A stretch of DNA of 54,672 nucleotides from Cypionkella psychrotolerans (GCF_001294535.1 NZ_LGIC01000018.1:1-54672), one strand, 5' to 3'; positions 17,802-26,412 are shown, counted from the stretch's first letter. Numbers and translations are program-made. Notes: generated from the letters alone by a model not told the origin.

Positions 17802-18200
17802 ATGCGACTTTACCTTTATGTTGCCGCTTTAGCGGGGCTGGCGTTGCCTGCTTTGGCGCAGGAAGTGCCTATTCAACAGACCATTCAACAGCAGCTTGAC
17901 GCCTTCAACGCCCGCGATATCAGCAAGGCTTGGACCTATGCTTCGCCGAATATAAAAGGCGTTTTCGGCACACCGGATCAGTTTGGCGAGATGGTCGAAA
18001 AGGTCTATCCGATGGTCTGGCGGCATGACGCGGTGCGGATGCTGGAATTGCGCACGGTGGCGGGCAATCTTTGGCAGCGGGTGATGATCACCGATGCCGG
18101 GGGGCGAACCTATCTGCTGGATTATATGATGGTTGAGACGCCAGATGGCTGGCAGATCAACGCCGTGCAACTGTTGCCGCAGCAGGGCGTGGGGGCCTGA
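17802..18200 (+). CDS. DUF4864-like secreted protein
   Basis: A 132-residue protein starting at ATG 17802 (GAGG 8 bases upstream). Residues 1-20 are a signal peptide (ALAGLALPALA-QE). The rest (IQQTIQQQLDAFNARDISKAWTYASPNIKG, then FGTPDQFGEMVEKVYPMVWRH and LLDYMMVETPDGWQINAV) is the DUF4864 pattern, a SnoaL/NTF2-like fold of unknown function common in Rhodobacteraceae. It is likely periplasmic. It stands alone. Confidence 0.82.
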   Translation: MRLYLYVAALAGLALPALAQEVPIQQTIQQQLDAFNARDISKAWTYASPNIKGVFGTPDQFGEMVEKVYPMVWRHDAVRMLELRTVAGNLWQRVMITDAGGRTYLLDYMMVETPDGWQINAVQLLPQQGVGA

Positions 18201-18269
18201 TGCGCTTTTCCAGCGGCCCGCTGTCATGGCTTTGACAGTGCAGAGGCCTGAGTGGGCCGATCAGCCGAA

Positions 18270-18809
18270 TCATGTTTTCGGGCGGTGGGCTTTGATCATC
18301 GCGGGGTCGGTCTCAACCCAGCCCGCGCCGATCAGGTCCATGCAATAAGGCACGGCGGCGAAGATGGATTCGAGGCTGGTGGCGATGGCGTTGGGGCTGC
18401 CGGGGAGTGTGATGATCAGGGTTTTGCCGCGGATGCCTGCCGTTTGCCGCGACAGGATGGCGGTGGCGACGATTTTGCCGTTCGCGGCCCGCATCGCCTC
18501 ACCAAAGCCGGGAAGTTCCATATTGATCACATCCGCAAGCGCCTCGGGCGTCTGATCGCGCGGGCTGGGGCCGGTGCCGCCGGTGGCGAGGATCAGATCG
18601 GCGTGCCAGTTATCCGCCAGATCGCGCAGTTCGCCGGCCACTTCAGCGCGACCATCGGGGGTGATGCGGCGGAGAATTTCGGCGGGCGTGGTGATGATGC
18701 GGCGCAGCCAATCCTCGGCGGCGGGGCCGCCACGGTCTTGGTATTCGCCTTTTGAGGCGCGGTCGGACACGGTGAGGATGGCGATGCGGGCGGCGGCTTT
18801 GGCGGACAT
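18270..18809 (-). CDS. moaB: Molybdopterin adenylyltransferase MogA/MoaB
   Basis: A 179-residue MogA/MoaB-family enzyme that adenylylates molybdopterin before molybdate insertion. AAARIAILTVSDRASKGEY opens the fold; DLILATGGTGPSPRDQTPEAL carries the conserved TGGTG substrate loop; ITLPGSPNAIATSL is the second conserved loop. ATG 18809 has AAGGAG 8 bases upstream. It is divergent from rsgA. Telling MogA from MoaB by eye is not safe; the length fits both. Confidence 0.9.
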   Translation of the reverse strand: MSAKAAARIAILTVSDRASKGEYQDRGGPAAEDWLRRIITTPAEILRRITPDGRAEVAGELRDLADNWHADLILATGGTGPSPRDQTPEALADVINMELPGFGEAMRAANGKIVATAILSRQTAGIRGKTLIITLPGSPNAIATSLESIFAAVPYCMDLIGAGWVETDPAMIKAHRPKT

Positions 18810-18932
18810 GGGGCGGCTCCTTTTTGGCCGCAGCGTGCGGGTTTGGCGGTGCGGGTGCAAGCCCCTGCTTGCCGCATGGGCCTTGCGCGCGTAAGCTGTC
18901 GATTGCCCGATTGGGGCCGAAAAGGATGCCGT

Positions 18933-19949
18933 TTGCCTGATTTTACGCTGCCCGATTTGGGCTGGTCTGACCATTTCTCTGAACAGCTGACCGAGGAAGA
19001 TGCGGGGTTTGTGCCTGCGCGGCTTAGCTCGCTGCATCGGGCAAGGGTGCAGGCTTTGACGGCTTCGGGAGCGGTGGAATTGCTCTGCCCGCCAACGCTG
19101 TCGGTGGCTGGGATGGCGGTGGGGGATTGGGTGCTGGCGGATGGCCCTCGGGTGGGCCGGGTGCTCGACCGCATTAGCCTGTTGCAACGCCGCGCGGCGG
19201 GAACCGGGACGGTGGCGCAACTGATCGCCGCCAATGTCGATACGATGTTCGTGGTCACCTCGTGCAACGCCGATTTCAACGAGGCGCGGTTGGAGCGCTA
19301 TCTGGTGCTGGCGCATTCTGCCGGGATCACGCCAGTGGTGGTGCTGACCAAGGCGGATATGGCCGAAGCTGCGCCTTACATCGCGCGGGCAGAGGGGCTG
19401 TCGGCGGGCATGGCGGTGGTGGCGTTGAACGCCAAATCCGGCGATCTTTCAGTGCTCGACCCATGGTGCCGTGCGGGGCAGACCGTGGTTTTGTTGGGCT
19501 CATCCGGCGTGGGAAAATCTACTTTGGCCAACAGCTTGACCGGTGGGGCATTGGAGGTTGGCCCGGTTCGCGAGGATGACGCCAAGGGGCGGCACACGAC
19601 GACCTCGCGCTATCTTTTGGCTTTGCCCGCAGGCGGCTGGCTGATCGACACACCGGGGGTGCGCGAGTTGCAGCTGACCGATGTGGCCGATGGTATTGAT
19701 ATGCTGTTTTCCGATCTGATTGATCTGGCGGCGGGCTGTCGGTTCCGTGATTGCAAACATACGGTCGAGCCGGGTTGTGCGGTGCAGGCGGCGATCAAAG
19801 CGGGTGTGGTCGATGCGCGAAGGTTGGACAGTTGGCGGAAACTGGGGGCGGAGGAGAAGGCTAATTCATCGGCGATGCAGGTGTCTAAGGTGCGGGCGGC
19901 GGGGAAATATACCAAGAAATCAGCGGCAAAGCGGCGGCCTGGGGGTTAG
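18933..19949 (+). CDS. rsgA: Ribosome maturation GTPase RsgA
   Basis: A circularly permuted GTPase that checks 30S subunit assembly. N-terminal OB fold: AGMAVGDWVLADGPRVGRVLDR. The permuted G motifs appear in order: TKAD (G4), SAK-like ALNAKSG (G5), GSSGVGKST (G1), RHTTTSR (G2), DTPG (G3). A C-terminal zinc site, CRFRDCKHTVEPGC, follows. The start is set at TTG 18933 with AAAGGA 8 bases upstream (338 residues); an in-frame ATG at 18843 would overlap the moaB promoter and lacks a ribosome site. The C-terminal basic tail (KYTKKSAAKRR) fits rRNA contact. Confidence 0.93.
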   Translation: MPDFTLPDLGWSDHFSEQLTEEDAGFVPARLSSLHRARVQALTASGAVELLCPPTLSVAGMAVGDWVLADGPRVGRVLDRISLLQRRAAGTGTVAQLIAANVDTMFVVTSCNADFNEARLERYLVLAHSAGITPVVVLTKADMAEAAPYIARAEGLSAGMAVVALNAKSGDLSVLDPWCRAGQTVVLLGSSGVGKSTLANSLTGGALEVGPVREDDAKGRHTTTSRYLLALPAGGWLIDTPGVRELQLTDVADGIDMLFSDLIDLAAGCRFRDCKHTVEPGCAVQAAIKAGVVDARRLDSWRKLGAEEKANSSAMQVSKVRAAGKYTKKSAAKRRPGG

Positions 19950-19956
19950 CTTTGAT

Positions 19957-19996
19957 TGGGGGCCAGCCCCCAAGCCCCCGGAGTATTTTTGCCAGT
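19957..19996. repeat. Intergenic repeat: hairpin plus CCCCCGGAGTATTTTTGCCA
   Basis: TGGGGGC-CA-GCCCCCA (19957-19972) is a strong hairpin followed by CCCCCGGAGTATTTTTGCCA. The second part resembles the GG(A/C)GTATTT boxes at 27277, 36259 and 50141. It lies between convergent genes and may terminate rsgA. Confidence 0.55.
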
Positions 19997-20013
19997 ATGA
20001 ATGCAAATTTGAG

Positions 20014-20487
20014 TTAAATTAAAGCGGCCTGGCTGGCCCACAGGAATTGCTCGGGCGTTTCCACCGCACAGGGGCGGACTTGACGGAGGCGATTGAGCGC
20101 GGGATCGGCGGCTTCTCCGGCCTCGACCATCAGGCGCAGCGCGGCGGTGCCGGATCTGCCGCAGCCGCCCATGCAATGCAGCAGGACTTTGTGGCCTTTT
20201 GCCAGTTTGCTATGGGCGAGCGCAGAAATTTCGGCCCAGCCTGTGCTTGGGGTGTCATAATCTGCGGTGGGCAAATGCGCCCATTGGATGCCGAAGTGCG
20301 ACAGGTCTGCGCCAAGGCCGAGGGCTGTGCGAGAAAGTTCCTCGGCGCTCACCAAGCTGACCACGAGCGCCGGATGCCAATGCTGGATCGCGATCAAATC
20401 GGCCTCGTAGAACCCCGCCCGTCCGGGGCATGGGCTGATGCCTAAGACCCCCTGCCCCACCGCCAGCTCTGCGATTGTCAGCCGCAT
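20014..20487 (-). CDS. Small tyrosine/dual-specificity protein phosphatase
   Basis: A 157-residue cysteine phosphatase. The P-loop LLHCMGGCGRSGTAAL has the CX5R signature (C105, R111), and HLPTADYDTP supplies the general-acid Asp loop. LGISPCPGRAGFYEADL matches the N-terminal region of bacterial dual-specificity-like phosphatases, which in Rhodobacteraceae are common next to dnaX. Substrate unknown. Start ATG 20487 follows AAAGAGGAACAG. It is divergent from dnaX. Confidence 0.85.
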   Translation of the reverse strand: MRLTIAELAVGQGVLGISPCPGRAGFYEADLIAIQHWHPALVVSLVSAEELSRTALGLGADLSHFGIQWAHLPTADYDTPSTGWAEISALAHSKLAKGHKVLLHCMGGCGRSGTAALRLMVEAGEAADPALNRLRQVRPCAVETPEQFLWASQAALI

Positions 20488-20566
20488 CTGTTCCTCTTTG
20501 GTTTACGTTTCGCCGCGCGCGCCGTAGTCTGGCGCGACCCGAATCCGCCCGCATGTTCTCTGAGGT

Positions 20567-22315
20567 ATGATGACCGAAACCACGCCGCAAACCTATCAGG
20601 TTTTGGCCCGCAAATACCGCCCCGCGACCTTTGCCGATCTGGTCGGTCAAGAGGCGATGGTGCGCACGCTGAAGAACGCCTTCGCGGCGGACCGGATTGC
20701 GCATGCGTTCATGATGACCGGGATCAGGGGCACCGGTAAAACCACCACAGCGCGGATCATTGCCAAAGGGTTGAATTGCGTCGGCCCAGACGGCAAAGGC
20801 GGGCCTACGACTGAGCCTTGTGGGGTGTGTGAGCCTTGCGTGGCGATTGCCGAGGGCCGTCATGTCGATGTGATGGAGATGGATGCGGCCTCGCGCACCG
20901 GCGTGAATGACATGCGTGAAGTCATTGATTCTGTGCATTATCGGGCGGCTTCGGCGCGGTATAAGATCTATATCATCGACGAAGTGCATATGCTGTCCAA
21001 CGCGGCGTTCAACGCGCTGTTGAAGACGTTGGAAGAGCCTCCGGCGCATGTGAAATTCATCTTTGCCACCACGGAAATTCGCAAGGTTCCGGTGACGGTT
21101 CTTAGCCGGTGCCAGCGGTTTGATCTGAAGCGGATCGAGCCGGAGGTGCAGATGGCTTTGATGCGCAAGATCGCTTTGGCGGAGGGCGCGCAGATTACCG
21201 ATGGCGCTTTGGCGCTGATTGCGCGAGCGGCGGAAGGCTCGGCGCGGGATGCGACCTCGCTGCTGGATCAGGCGATTTCGAATGGGGCTGGCGAGACCAC
21301 CGCCGATCAGGTGCGGGCGATGCTCGGGCTGGCGGATCGCGGCCGGGTGCTTGATCTGTTTGATTTGATTATGAAAGGTGAGGCTGCCGCAGCTTTGGCG
21401 GAACTGTCTGGGCAATATGCCCACGGGGCCGACCCGATGGCGGTTCTGCGCGATCTGGCCGAGATCACCCATTGGGTTTCGGTGATCAAGATCACGCCCG
21501 AAGCCGCCGAAGATCCGACCACGCCGCAGGATGAACGCGAACGCGGGCTGGCGATGGCCGCCGTGTTGCCAATGCGGGTGCTGACGCGGATGTGGCAGAT
21601 GCTATTGAAAGCATTGGAGGAAGTCACCCTTGCGCCGAATGCAATGATGGCGGCCGAGATGGCGGTGATCCGGCTGACCCATGTGGCGGATTTGCCCGAC
21701 CCCGAGACTTTGGTGAAAAAGCTGATGTCGCAAAGTGCGCCTACGCGACCGACCGGGGGGGCTCCGGCTGGTGGCGGCGGTGGCATGGTGCATGGCGCGC
21801 TGCGGATGGCGCCCTCTGCGCCGATGCGGGGACCGACCATGCAGGGCGGGCAGGCTTTGGCCGTGGCGGAAAGCCAGTTGGTGGTCTATGCCAGCTTCGC
21901 GCAAGTCATTGAATTGATCCGTGAAAAGCGCGACATGCGGTTGTTGGTTGAGGTTGAGGAAGGCGTCAAACTGGCGAAGTACGCGCCGGGGCGGATCGAG
22001 TTTGAACCGGCTCCGGGGGCGAAGCCCGATCTCGCGGCACGACTTAGCCAGCGGCTGCAAGGCTGGACGGGCGCGCGTTGGGGTGTGTCGGTGGTCAACA
22101 CCGGCGGTGCTGCGACGCTGGCCGAGGAGCGCGATGCGGCCTCTAATGCTGCCAAGGCCGAGGCGATGGGCAACCCCTTGGTACAGGCGGTGATGCTGGC
22201 GTTTCCGGGGGCGCAGATTACCGAAATCAGGACGGCAGAGGCGATGGCGGCGAGTGCCGCGATCGAGGCTTTGCCGGAAGTGGAAGATGAATTTGATCCG
22301 TTTGAAGACGACTAA
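20567..22315 (+). CDS. dnaX: DNA polymerase III subunit gamma/tau DnaX
   Basis: The clamp-loader ATPase of DNA polymerase III, 582 residues. Marks: YQVLARKYRPATFADLVGQE, Walker A GIRGTGKTTTAR, a zinc module with CVGPDGKGG...CGVCEPC, DEVHMLSNAAFNALLKTLEEPP, and the sensor ATTEIRKVPVTVLSRCQRF. The Gly/Pro-rich linker (GGAPAGGGGGMV) leads to the tau C-terminal polymerase-binding domain. The first two codons are both ATG; either could start. It heads the dnaX-ybaB-recR operon. No obvious gamma frameshift site was found. Confidence 0.95.
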   Translation: MMTETTPQTYQVLARKYRPATFADLVGQEAMVRTLKNAFAADRIAHAFMMTGIRGTGKTTTARIIAKGLNCVGPDGKGGPTTEPCGVCEPCVAIAEGRHVDVMEMDAASRTGVNDMREVIDSVHYRAASARYKIYIIDEVHMLSNAAFNALLKTLEEPPAHVKFIFATTEIRKVPVTVLSRCQRFDLKRIEPEVQMALMRKIALAEGAQITDGALALIARAAEGSARDATSLLDQAISNGAGETTADQVRAMLGLADRGRVLDLFDLIMKGEAAAALAELSGQYAHGADPMAVLRDLAEITHWVSVIKITPEAAEDPTTPQDERERGLAMAAVLPMRVLTRMWQMLLKALEEVTLAPNAMMAAEMAVIRLTHVADLPDPETLVKKLMSQSAPTRPTGGAPAGGGGGMVHGALRMAPSAPMRGPTMQGGQALAVAESQLVVYASFAQVIELIREKRDMRLLVEVEEGVKLAKYAPGRIEFEPAPGAKPDLAARLSQRLQGWTGARWGVSVVNTGGAATLAEERDAASNAAKAEAMGNPLVQAVMLAFPGAQITEIRTAEAMAASAAIEALPEVEDEFDPFEDD

Positions 22316-22324
22316 GGAGCGAAC

Positions 22325-22669
22325 ATGCTAAAAGGTTTGGGCGGCATTGGCGATATGGCCAAGATGATGAAAGCTGCGCAGGAAATGCAGGGCAAGATGG
22401 CCGAGCTGCAAGAAGAAATGGCGCGCACCGTGGTGATCGGTGAGGCCGGCGCGGGGTTGGTCAAGGCACGTGCCACCTGCAAGGGCGAGGTCACGGGGCT
22501 GGATATTGACCCGTCGATTTTGGTCGCTTCGGAAAAGGAAGTGGTCGAAGATCTGATCCTTGCGGCGATCAAAGATGCGCAGAACAAGGGGCAAGCTCGC
22601 AACATGGTTGAGATGCAGAAAATGACGCAAGCGCTTGGCCTGCCTGCGGATTTCAAGCTGCCGATCTGA
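22325..22669 (+). CDS. ybaB: YbaB/EbfC nucleoid-associated protein
   Basis: A 114-residue dimeric DNA-binding protein. MLKGLGGIGDMAKMMKAAQE and KMAELQEEMARTVVIGEAGAG, then VTGLDIDPSILVASEKEVVEDLI, are the full YbaB pattern. It starts 9 bases after the dnaX stop and 15 bases before recR, the conserved dnaX-ybaB-recR arrangement. Its exact role is unclear; it binds the nucleoid and is linked to recombination repair through recR. Confidence 0.96.
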   Translation: MLKGLGGIGDMAKMMKAAQEMQGKMAELQEEMARTVVIGEAGAGLVKARATCKGEVTGLDIDPSILVASEKEVVEDLILAAIKDAQNKGQARNMVEMQKMTQALGLPADFKLPI

Positions 22670-22684
22670 GAGGACCCTGCCTGA

Positions 22685-23275
22685 ATGGAGCAATCCCGTG
22701 ACATTGAAACGCTGATCGAACTGATGGCGCGGCTGCCGGGGCTGGGGCCTCGGTCGGCGCGTCGGGCGGTGTTGGCGCTGCTGAAAAAGCGGGGAGCGTT
22801 GATGGCCCCCTTGGCGCAGGCGATGGCGACGGTGGCGCTGACGGCAAAGGATTGCACCATTTGCGGCAATATCGGCACGGCTGAAATCTGCCCGATTTGC
22901 AGCGACGCGACCCGCGCCAATGGTGAGATTTGTGTGGTCGAGGATGTCTCGGACCTTTGGGCGATGGAACGCGGCGGGGCGTTCAAGGGCCGCTATCATG
23001 TGCTGGGCGGCACGCTTTCGGCGCTGGATGCGATTGGGCCGGAAGAATTGGGCATCCCTCGTTTGGTGGACCGTGCGGCGGGTGCGACGGAGGTTATTCT
23101 GGCGCTGAATGCCACGGTGGATGGCCAGACGACGGCGCATTACATCGCCGATGCGCTGGCCGGGCTGGGCGTGCAGATCACCTCATTGGCGCAGGGCGTG
23201 CCGATTGGTGGCGAGTTGAACTATCTCGACGATGGTACGATTGGCGCGGCGCTGCGGGCGCGCCGCAGCTTTTAA
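22685..23275 (+). CDS. recR: Recombination mediator RecR
   Basis: A 196-residue ring-forming protein that works with RecF/RecO in loading RecA on gapped DNA. The helix-hairpin-helix [17 protein letters not shown] comes first, then the zinc finger [19 protein letters not shown] and the TOPRIM segment [13 protein letters not shown]...YHVLGG with LDAIGPEEL. The C-terminal [20 protein letters not shown] closes the Walker-like motif. Length is normal. Last gene of the dnaX operon. Confidence 0.96.
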   Translation: MEQSRDIETLIELMARLPGLGPRSARRAVLALLKKRGALMAPLAQAMATVALTAKDCTICGNIGTAEICPICSDATRANGEICVVEDVSDLWAMERGGAFKGRYHVLGGTLSALDAIGPEELGIPRLVDRAAGATEVILALNATVDGQTTAHYIADALAGLGVQITSLAQGVPIGGELNYLDDGTIGAALRARRSF

Positions 23276-23384
23276 CGGCGTTTCTCGCCCAAGCTTAAGC
23301 CTGCTTCACAACCATACCGCGCTTTCGCCGTATTCCCGCCATATTCCGGCTCTTAACTGGGTTAACCGAAAACCGGAGGGCGCT

Positions 23385-23585
23385 ATGGCCATTGTTTCAA
23401 TGATTGCAGGCGGAATGCTGGGATTTTTCTCGGCTCTGTTCAGCTTGGTGGCATTGAACGTCAGCTGGATGACGGCCCTAGGGTTGTGGAGCGGTATTGG
23501 CTGCGCTGTCGCCGCTTTGCTGCTCGGATGCGCGATGTGGCCCCGCCGCAAAGCGGTCGAGTTGCACCGGACGGAACACGCCTAG
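23385..23585 (+). CDS. Small two-span membrane protein, unknown
   Basis: A 66-residue protein; ATG 23385 has CGGAGGG 5 bases upstream. Two hydrophobic spans, about residues 3-24 and 31-49 (MTALGLWSGIGCAVAALLLG), are followed by a basic WPRRKAVELHR tail, so the C-terminus is probably cytoplasmic. I recognise no family. It lies between recR and cspA with its own likely promoter in the gap at 23276-23384. Confidence 0.7.
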   Translation: MAIVSMIAGGMLGFFSALFSLVALNVSWMTALGLWSGIGCAVAALLLGCAMWPRRKAVELHRTEHA

Positions 23586-23604
23586 CGCGTAATTTTTTCT
23601 TGAT

Positions 23605-23679
23605 CTGTGGCCAGAGTCGCCCCTATCAAAGAGTGCGACGTTGACTCTCTGCGATCTCTGTCTCCGATTTCGGCCACAG
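23605..23679 (+). other. Structured 5' leader of cspA
   Basis: CTGTGGCC (23605-23612) can pair with GGCCACAG (23672-23679), enclosing a 59-base loop, within the 164-base region before cspA. Long folded leaders are typical of cold-shock genes and can switch structure with temperature. The pairing is seen directly; regulation is inference. Confidence 0.45.
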
Positions 23680-23749
23680 CATTCGACAAAGGCTGACTGC
23701 GCCAAGCCGCCGCAATCTCGCGGGCGGCACTGCTAAGGGAGACATCACG

Positions 23750-23956
23750 ATGGCTAAGGGCACCGTGAAATGGTTCAATGAAACAAAAGGCTTCGGCTTT
23801 ATCGCCCCGGAAGGCGGCAAGAAGGACGTGTTCGTGCACATCTCGGCGCTGGAGCGTGCTGGTCTGCGCTCGCTGAAAGATGGCCAGCCGGTCACCTTCG
23901 ACATCGAAGCGGGTCGCGATGGCCGCGAATCGGCGACCAATCTGGCGCTGGCCTGA
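23750..23956 (+). CDS. cspA: Cold shock protein, CspA family
   Basis: A 68-residue single cold-shock domain. KGTVKWFNETKGFGFIAPE holds RNP1 (KGFGFI) and DVFVHISAL holds RNP2. It binds single-stranded RNA/DNA and melts mRNA structure. The ribosome site AAGGGAG lies 8 bases before ATG. It is preceded by a long folded leader and followed by a terminator at 24001. Several paralogues are usual; whether this one is cold-induced is not shown. Confidence 0.96.
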   Translation: MAKGTVKWFNETKGFGFIAPEGGKKDVFVHISALERAGLRSLKDGQPVTFDIEAGRDGRESATNLALA

Positions 23957-24000
23957 ACCGAAAGCCTCTAACCTTAAAGTCAGGGGCTGATTGAGATTTG

Positions 24001-24030
24001 AAAGGGGCGCATCCCAGATGCGCCCCTTTT
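24001..24030. terminator. Terminator of cspA
   Basis: AAAGGGGCGCATC (24001-24013) pairs with GATGCGCCCCTTTT (24017-24030) around a CCA loop. A and T tracts on both sides also suit the convergent receiver-like gene. Confidence 0.88.
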
Positions 24031-24087
24031 GTATTACAGCACAGACCCTGATCGCCATCGACAATCAGGATTCTTTTGATCGAAAAC

Positions 24088-24522
24088 TCACATCAGGCGC
24101 ATGGCGAGCCGGTCGCGCAGCGCATGTTCAAAACCCACCCGCAGCGAGATGCCCGAGGTGGGCGCGCGCAATACCACAGCCTCACCGCGTTCCTCAGGGA
24201 ATTCCTGCGCGGTGCAGTCTTTTGAGAGCAGAATAACCGGCACCCGCCGCGCCACGTCGATCAGCAGCGCATGGGCACGGCGACCCGCCGCAAGCCCGCC
24301 AAACGCATCACAGTCAATCACGCACAGCCCATAGCCTGCCGGATCTTCGATCACCGCTTCTAGGCCCACGAACAGATCATCGGTCATTTCCACCTTGCCC
24401 CCAAGACCGGCAAGGCGGTGTGGCAGTGGGTTGCCGTCTTGGCCTTGGCTGACCAACATCACCCGGATGCCAAGCCCGACCGGTGAGGCGCTGTGCTGTT
24501 CTAGTGACCGAATGACTTGCAC
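24088..24522 (-). CDS. Receiver-like domain protein, unknown function
   Basis: A 144-residue protein. I chose GTG 24522 because AGGGGA lies 6 bases upstream; ATG 24540 is the alternative. It begins QVIRSLEQHSASPVGLGIRV, then has GLCVIDCDAFGG (an Asp pocket like a receiver phospho-acceptor strand), VPVILLSKDC (receiver beta-4 with Ser) and VVLRAPTSG at the position of the usual K-P. This looks like a diverged response-regulator receiver without an output domain. The canonical Lys-Pro is replaced, so it may not be phosphorylated. It is divergent from the alpha/beta hydrolase. Confidence 0.65.
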   Translation of the reverse strand: MQVIRSLEQHSASPVGLGIRVMLVSQGQDGNPLPHRLAGLGGKVEMTDDLFVGLEAVIEDPAGYGLCVIDCDAFGGLAAGRRAHALLIDVARRVPVILLSKDCTAQEFPEERGEAVVLRAPTSGISLRVGFEHALRDRLAMRLM

Positions 24523-24701
24523 GATTGTTCCCCTAAACATGGTAGGCGGTCTGCGTCTTGATTGTTTAACTTTAGGCGACAGTTGCGGCGAAATTGGGCG
24601 GGCAATGAGACGTTCTTTGGTGAATTGTGGCGAAGATTGGGCGTTGAACCCGCAGGCTTTGCCCGTCATGATCCCCCAAATGCACCGGGATTTCGCTCAT
24701 C

Positions 24702-25622
24702 ATGCCAGCGCCAGATTACCAAAGCCTTATCGACGCCGCCACTTGGGGCTTTATTCGCGATAGCGAGGTGTCCTATCCGCCGGACACCGCCAGCCTGACG
24801 ATTGCCGATCAACGGCGGATTTATGATGCGATGTGCGCGCAGTTTCATCGCGGCTATCCGGCGGGAGTGGTGGCGCAAGATCGCGCGATCTCAGGCGTGC
24901 CGTGTCGGGTCTATCCGGGGGCAGCCCCCACGGTGGTTTATCTGCATGGCGGCGGCTATGTGGTGGGCGGCTTGCACAGCCATGACGATGTCTGCGCCGA
25001 TATTCGCGCGGCAACCGGCTTGCAGGTGGTGGCGGTGGATTACCGCTTGTCGCCCGAACATCTGCATCCGGCGGGGTTTGAGGACGCGTGCGCGGTGGTG
25101 CAAGCCTTGCCGGGGCCGCTGGTGCTGGTGGGGGATTCCGCAGGCGGTAATCTCGCGGCTTCGGTCAGCCATGCCCTGCGACGCGAGGCGCGGATTCTGG
25201 GGCAGGTGTTGATCTATCCGGGGTTGGGTGGCGATCGCAGCAAGGGCAGCTATCAGACCCACGCCTTCGCGCCAATGCTGACGCTGGCGGATGTGGACTT
25301 CTACGCGGGCATCCGACATGGCGGGGTTGAGGTATTGGGCGATGCAACCGTCGCCCCCTTGCAGGATACCGATTTTGCTGGACTGCCGCCGACCGTCGCG
25401 ATTGCTGCCGAATGTGATCCGCTCGCCGATGATGCACATGACTATGCCACGGCGATCCGGGCCGCTGGCGGGCGCGCCGTATCATTTACCGCGCCGGGGA
25501 TGGTGCATGGCTATTTGCGCGCACGGGTGACGGTGCCTCGGGCAGCGGCATCCTTCACTGAAATTTGCAACGCTATCAGCGCTTTGGCGCAAGGCAATTG
25601 GCCCTATGGAGAGATCAAATGA
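24702..25622 (+). CDS. Alpha/beta hydrolase, HSL-like esterase
   Basis: A 306-residue hydrolase of the hormone-sensitive-lipase group. YLHGGGYVVGGL is the oxyanion HGGG motif; VLVGDSAGGNLAA is the Ser nucleophile elbow; AAECDPLADD and PGMVHGYL supply the Asp and His. N-terminal residues 1-60 form a cap (PDYQSLIDAATWGFIRDSEV). The likely substrates are small carboxylic esters; kynurenine formamidase is a possible alternative. It overlaps the aldolase gene by four bases (ATGA), so they are co-translated. Confidence 0.88.
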   Translation: MPAPDYQSLIDAATWGFIRDSEVSYPPDTASLTIADQRRIYDAMCAQFHRGYPAGVVAQDRAISGVPCRVYPGAAPTVVYLHGGGYVVGGLHSHDDVCADIRAATGLQVVAVDYRLSPEHLHPAGFEDACAVVQALPGPLVLVGDSAGGNLAASVSHALRREARILGQVLIYPGLGGDRSKGSYQTHAFAPMLTLADVDFYAGIRHGGVEVLGDATVAPLQDTDFAGLPPTVAIAAECDPLADDAHDYATAIRAAGGRAVSFTAPGMVHGYLRARVTVPRAAASFTEICNAISALAQGNWPYGEIK

Positions 25623-26365
25623 ACGCACATGCCAATATCACCCACTGGGCCGAGCGCGTCGATATGGCGGCGGCCTTCCGCTGGAGCGTCAAGCTGAACC
25701 TGCATGAGGCGGTATCAAACCACTTCAGTTTGGCGGTGAACCCCGAAGGCAGCAAGTTCCTGATGAACCCAAACATGCGGCACTTTGGCCGGATCTCTGC
25801 GTCGAGCCTGCTGGAAATCGACGCCAACGATCCCTCCACGATGAACCGCCCGGATGCACCCGATCCCACCGCTTGGGGCCTACACGGCAGCATCCATCGC
25901 GCTTTGCCCCATGCGCGCTGCGTGATGCATGTGCATTCGATCCATGCCACCGTTCTGGCCAGCTTGGCGGATAGTTATCTGCCCCCGATCGACCAAAACT
26001 CGGCAATGTTCTTCGGGCGGCAAGTGGTGGATGCTGATTACGGCGGCATGGCGTTTGAGGAAGAAGCCGCCCGCTGCGTGCAGCTTTTGGCCGACCCAAA
26101 GATCACCACGATGATCATGGGCAACCACGGCGTGCTGATCATCGGTCAATCGGTCGCCGATGCGTTCAACCGCCTGACCTATTTTGAGCGCGCGGCTGAG
26201 ACGTATATTCGCGCTTTGCAAACCGGGCGCGAGTTGCGGATCCTGTCTGATGCGGTGGCCGAGAAAACCGCTGGCGAATGGGACAGCTACCCCGGCTATG
26301 CCGAGGCACATCTGCGGGAGGTTAAGGCATTACTGGATGAAGACGGCGCGAGCTACGCCAGCTAA
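25619..26365 (+). CDS. Class II aldolase/adducin family protein
   Basis: A 248-residue member of the fuculose-aldolase/adducin fold. NHFSLAVNPEGSKFLMNPN, the zinc-site HVHSIHATVLAS (HxH-type), and IMGNHGVLIIGQSV are the marks; PTAWGLHGSIHRALPHARCV precedes the metal site as usual. The family cleaves or decarboxylates phosphorylated or free hydroxy-acids, but the non-aldolase adducin-like branch is also common, so substrate is uncertain. ATG 25619 overlaps the hydrolase stop. It converges on the ABC-phosphodiesterase operon. Confidence 0.85.
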   Translation: MNAHANITHWAERVDMAAAFRWSVKLNLHEAVSNHFSLAVNPEGSKFLMNPNMRHFGRISASSLLEIDANDPSTMNRPDAPDPTAWGLHGSIHRALPHARCVMHVHSIHATVLASLADSYLPPIDQNSAMFFGRQVVDADYGGMAFEEEAARCVQLLADPKITTMIMGNHGVLIIGQSVADAFNRLTYFERAAETYIRALQTGRELRILSDAVAEKTAGEWDSYPGYAEAHLREVKALLDEDGASYAS

Positions 26366-26368
26366 GGC

Positions 26369-26411
26369 CGGAATTCGCGCGAATTCCGTGACGATTTTCG
26401 CGCGAAAATCG
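26369..26411. repeat. Two adjacent perfect 20-bp palindromes (convergent terminator/REP)
   Basis: CGGAATTCGCGCGAATTCCG (26369-26388) and CGATTTTCGCGCGAAAATCG (26392-26411) are both perfect palindromes with a GCGC centre, three bases apart. They fill the gap between convergent genes, so they may act as a terminator or as a REP-like repeat. Confidence 0.65.
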
Positions 26412-26412
26412 G

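Noticed and set aside
20567-22315. Programmed frameshift in dnaX for gamma
   Set aside because: No A-rich slippery run like that of E. coli is seen in the linker region.
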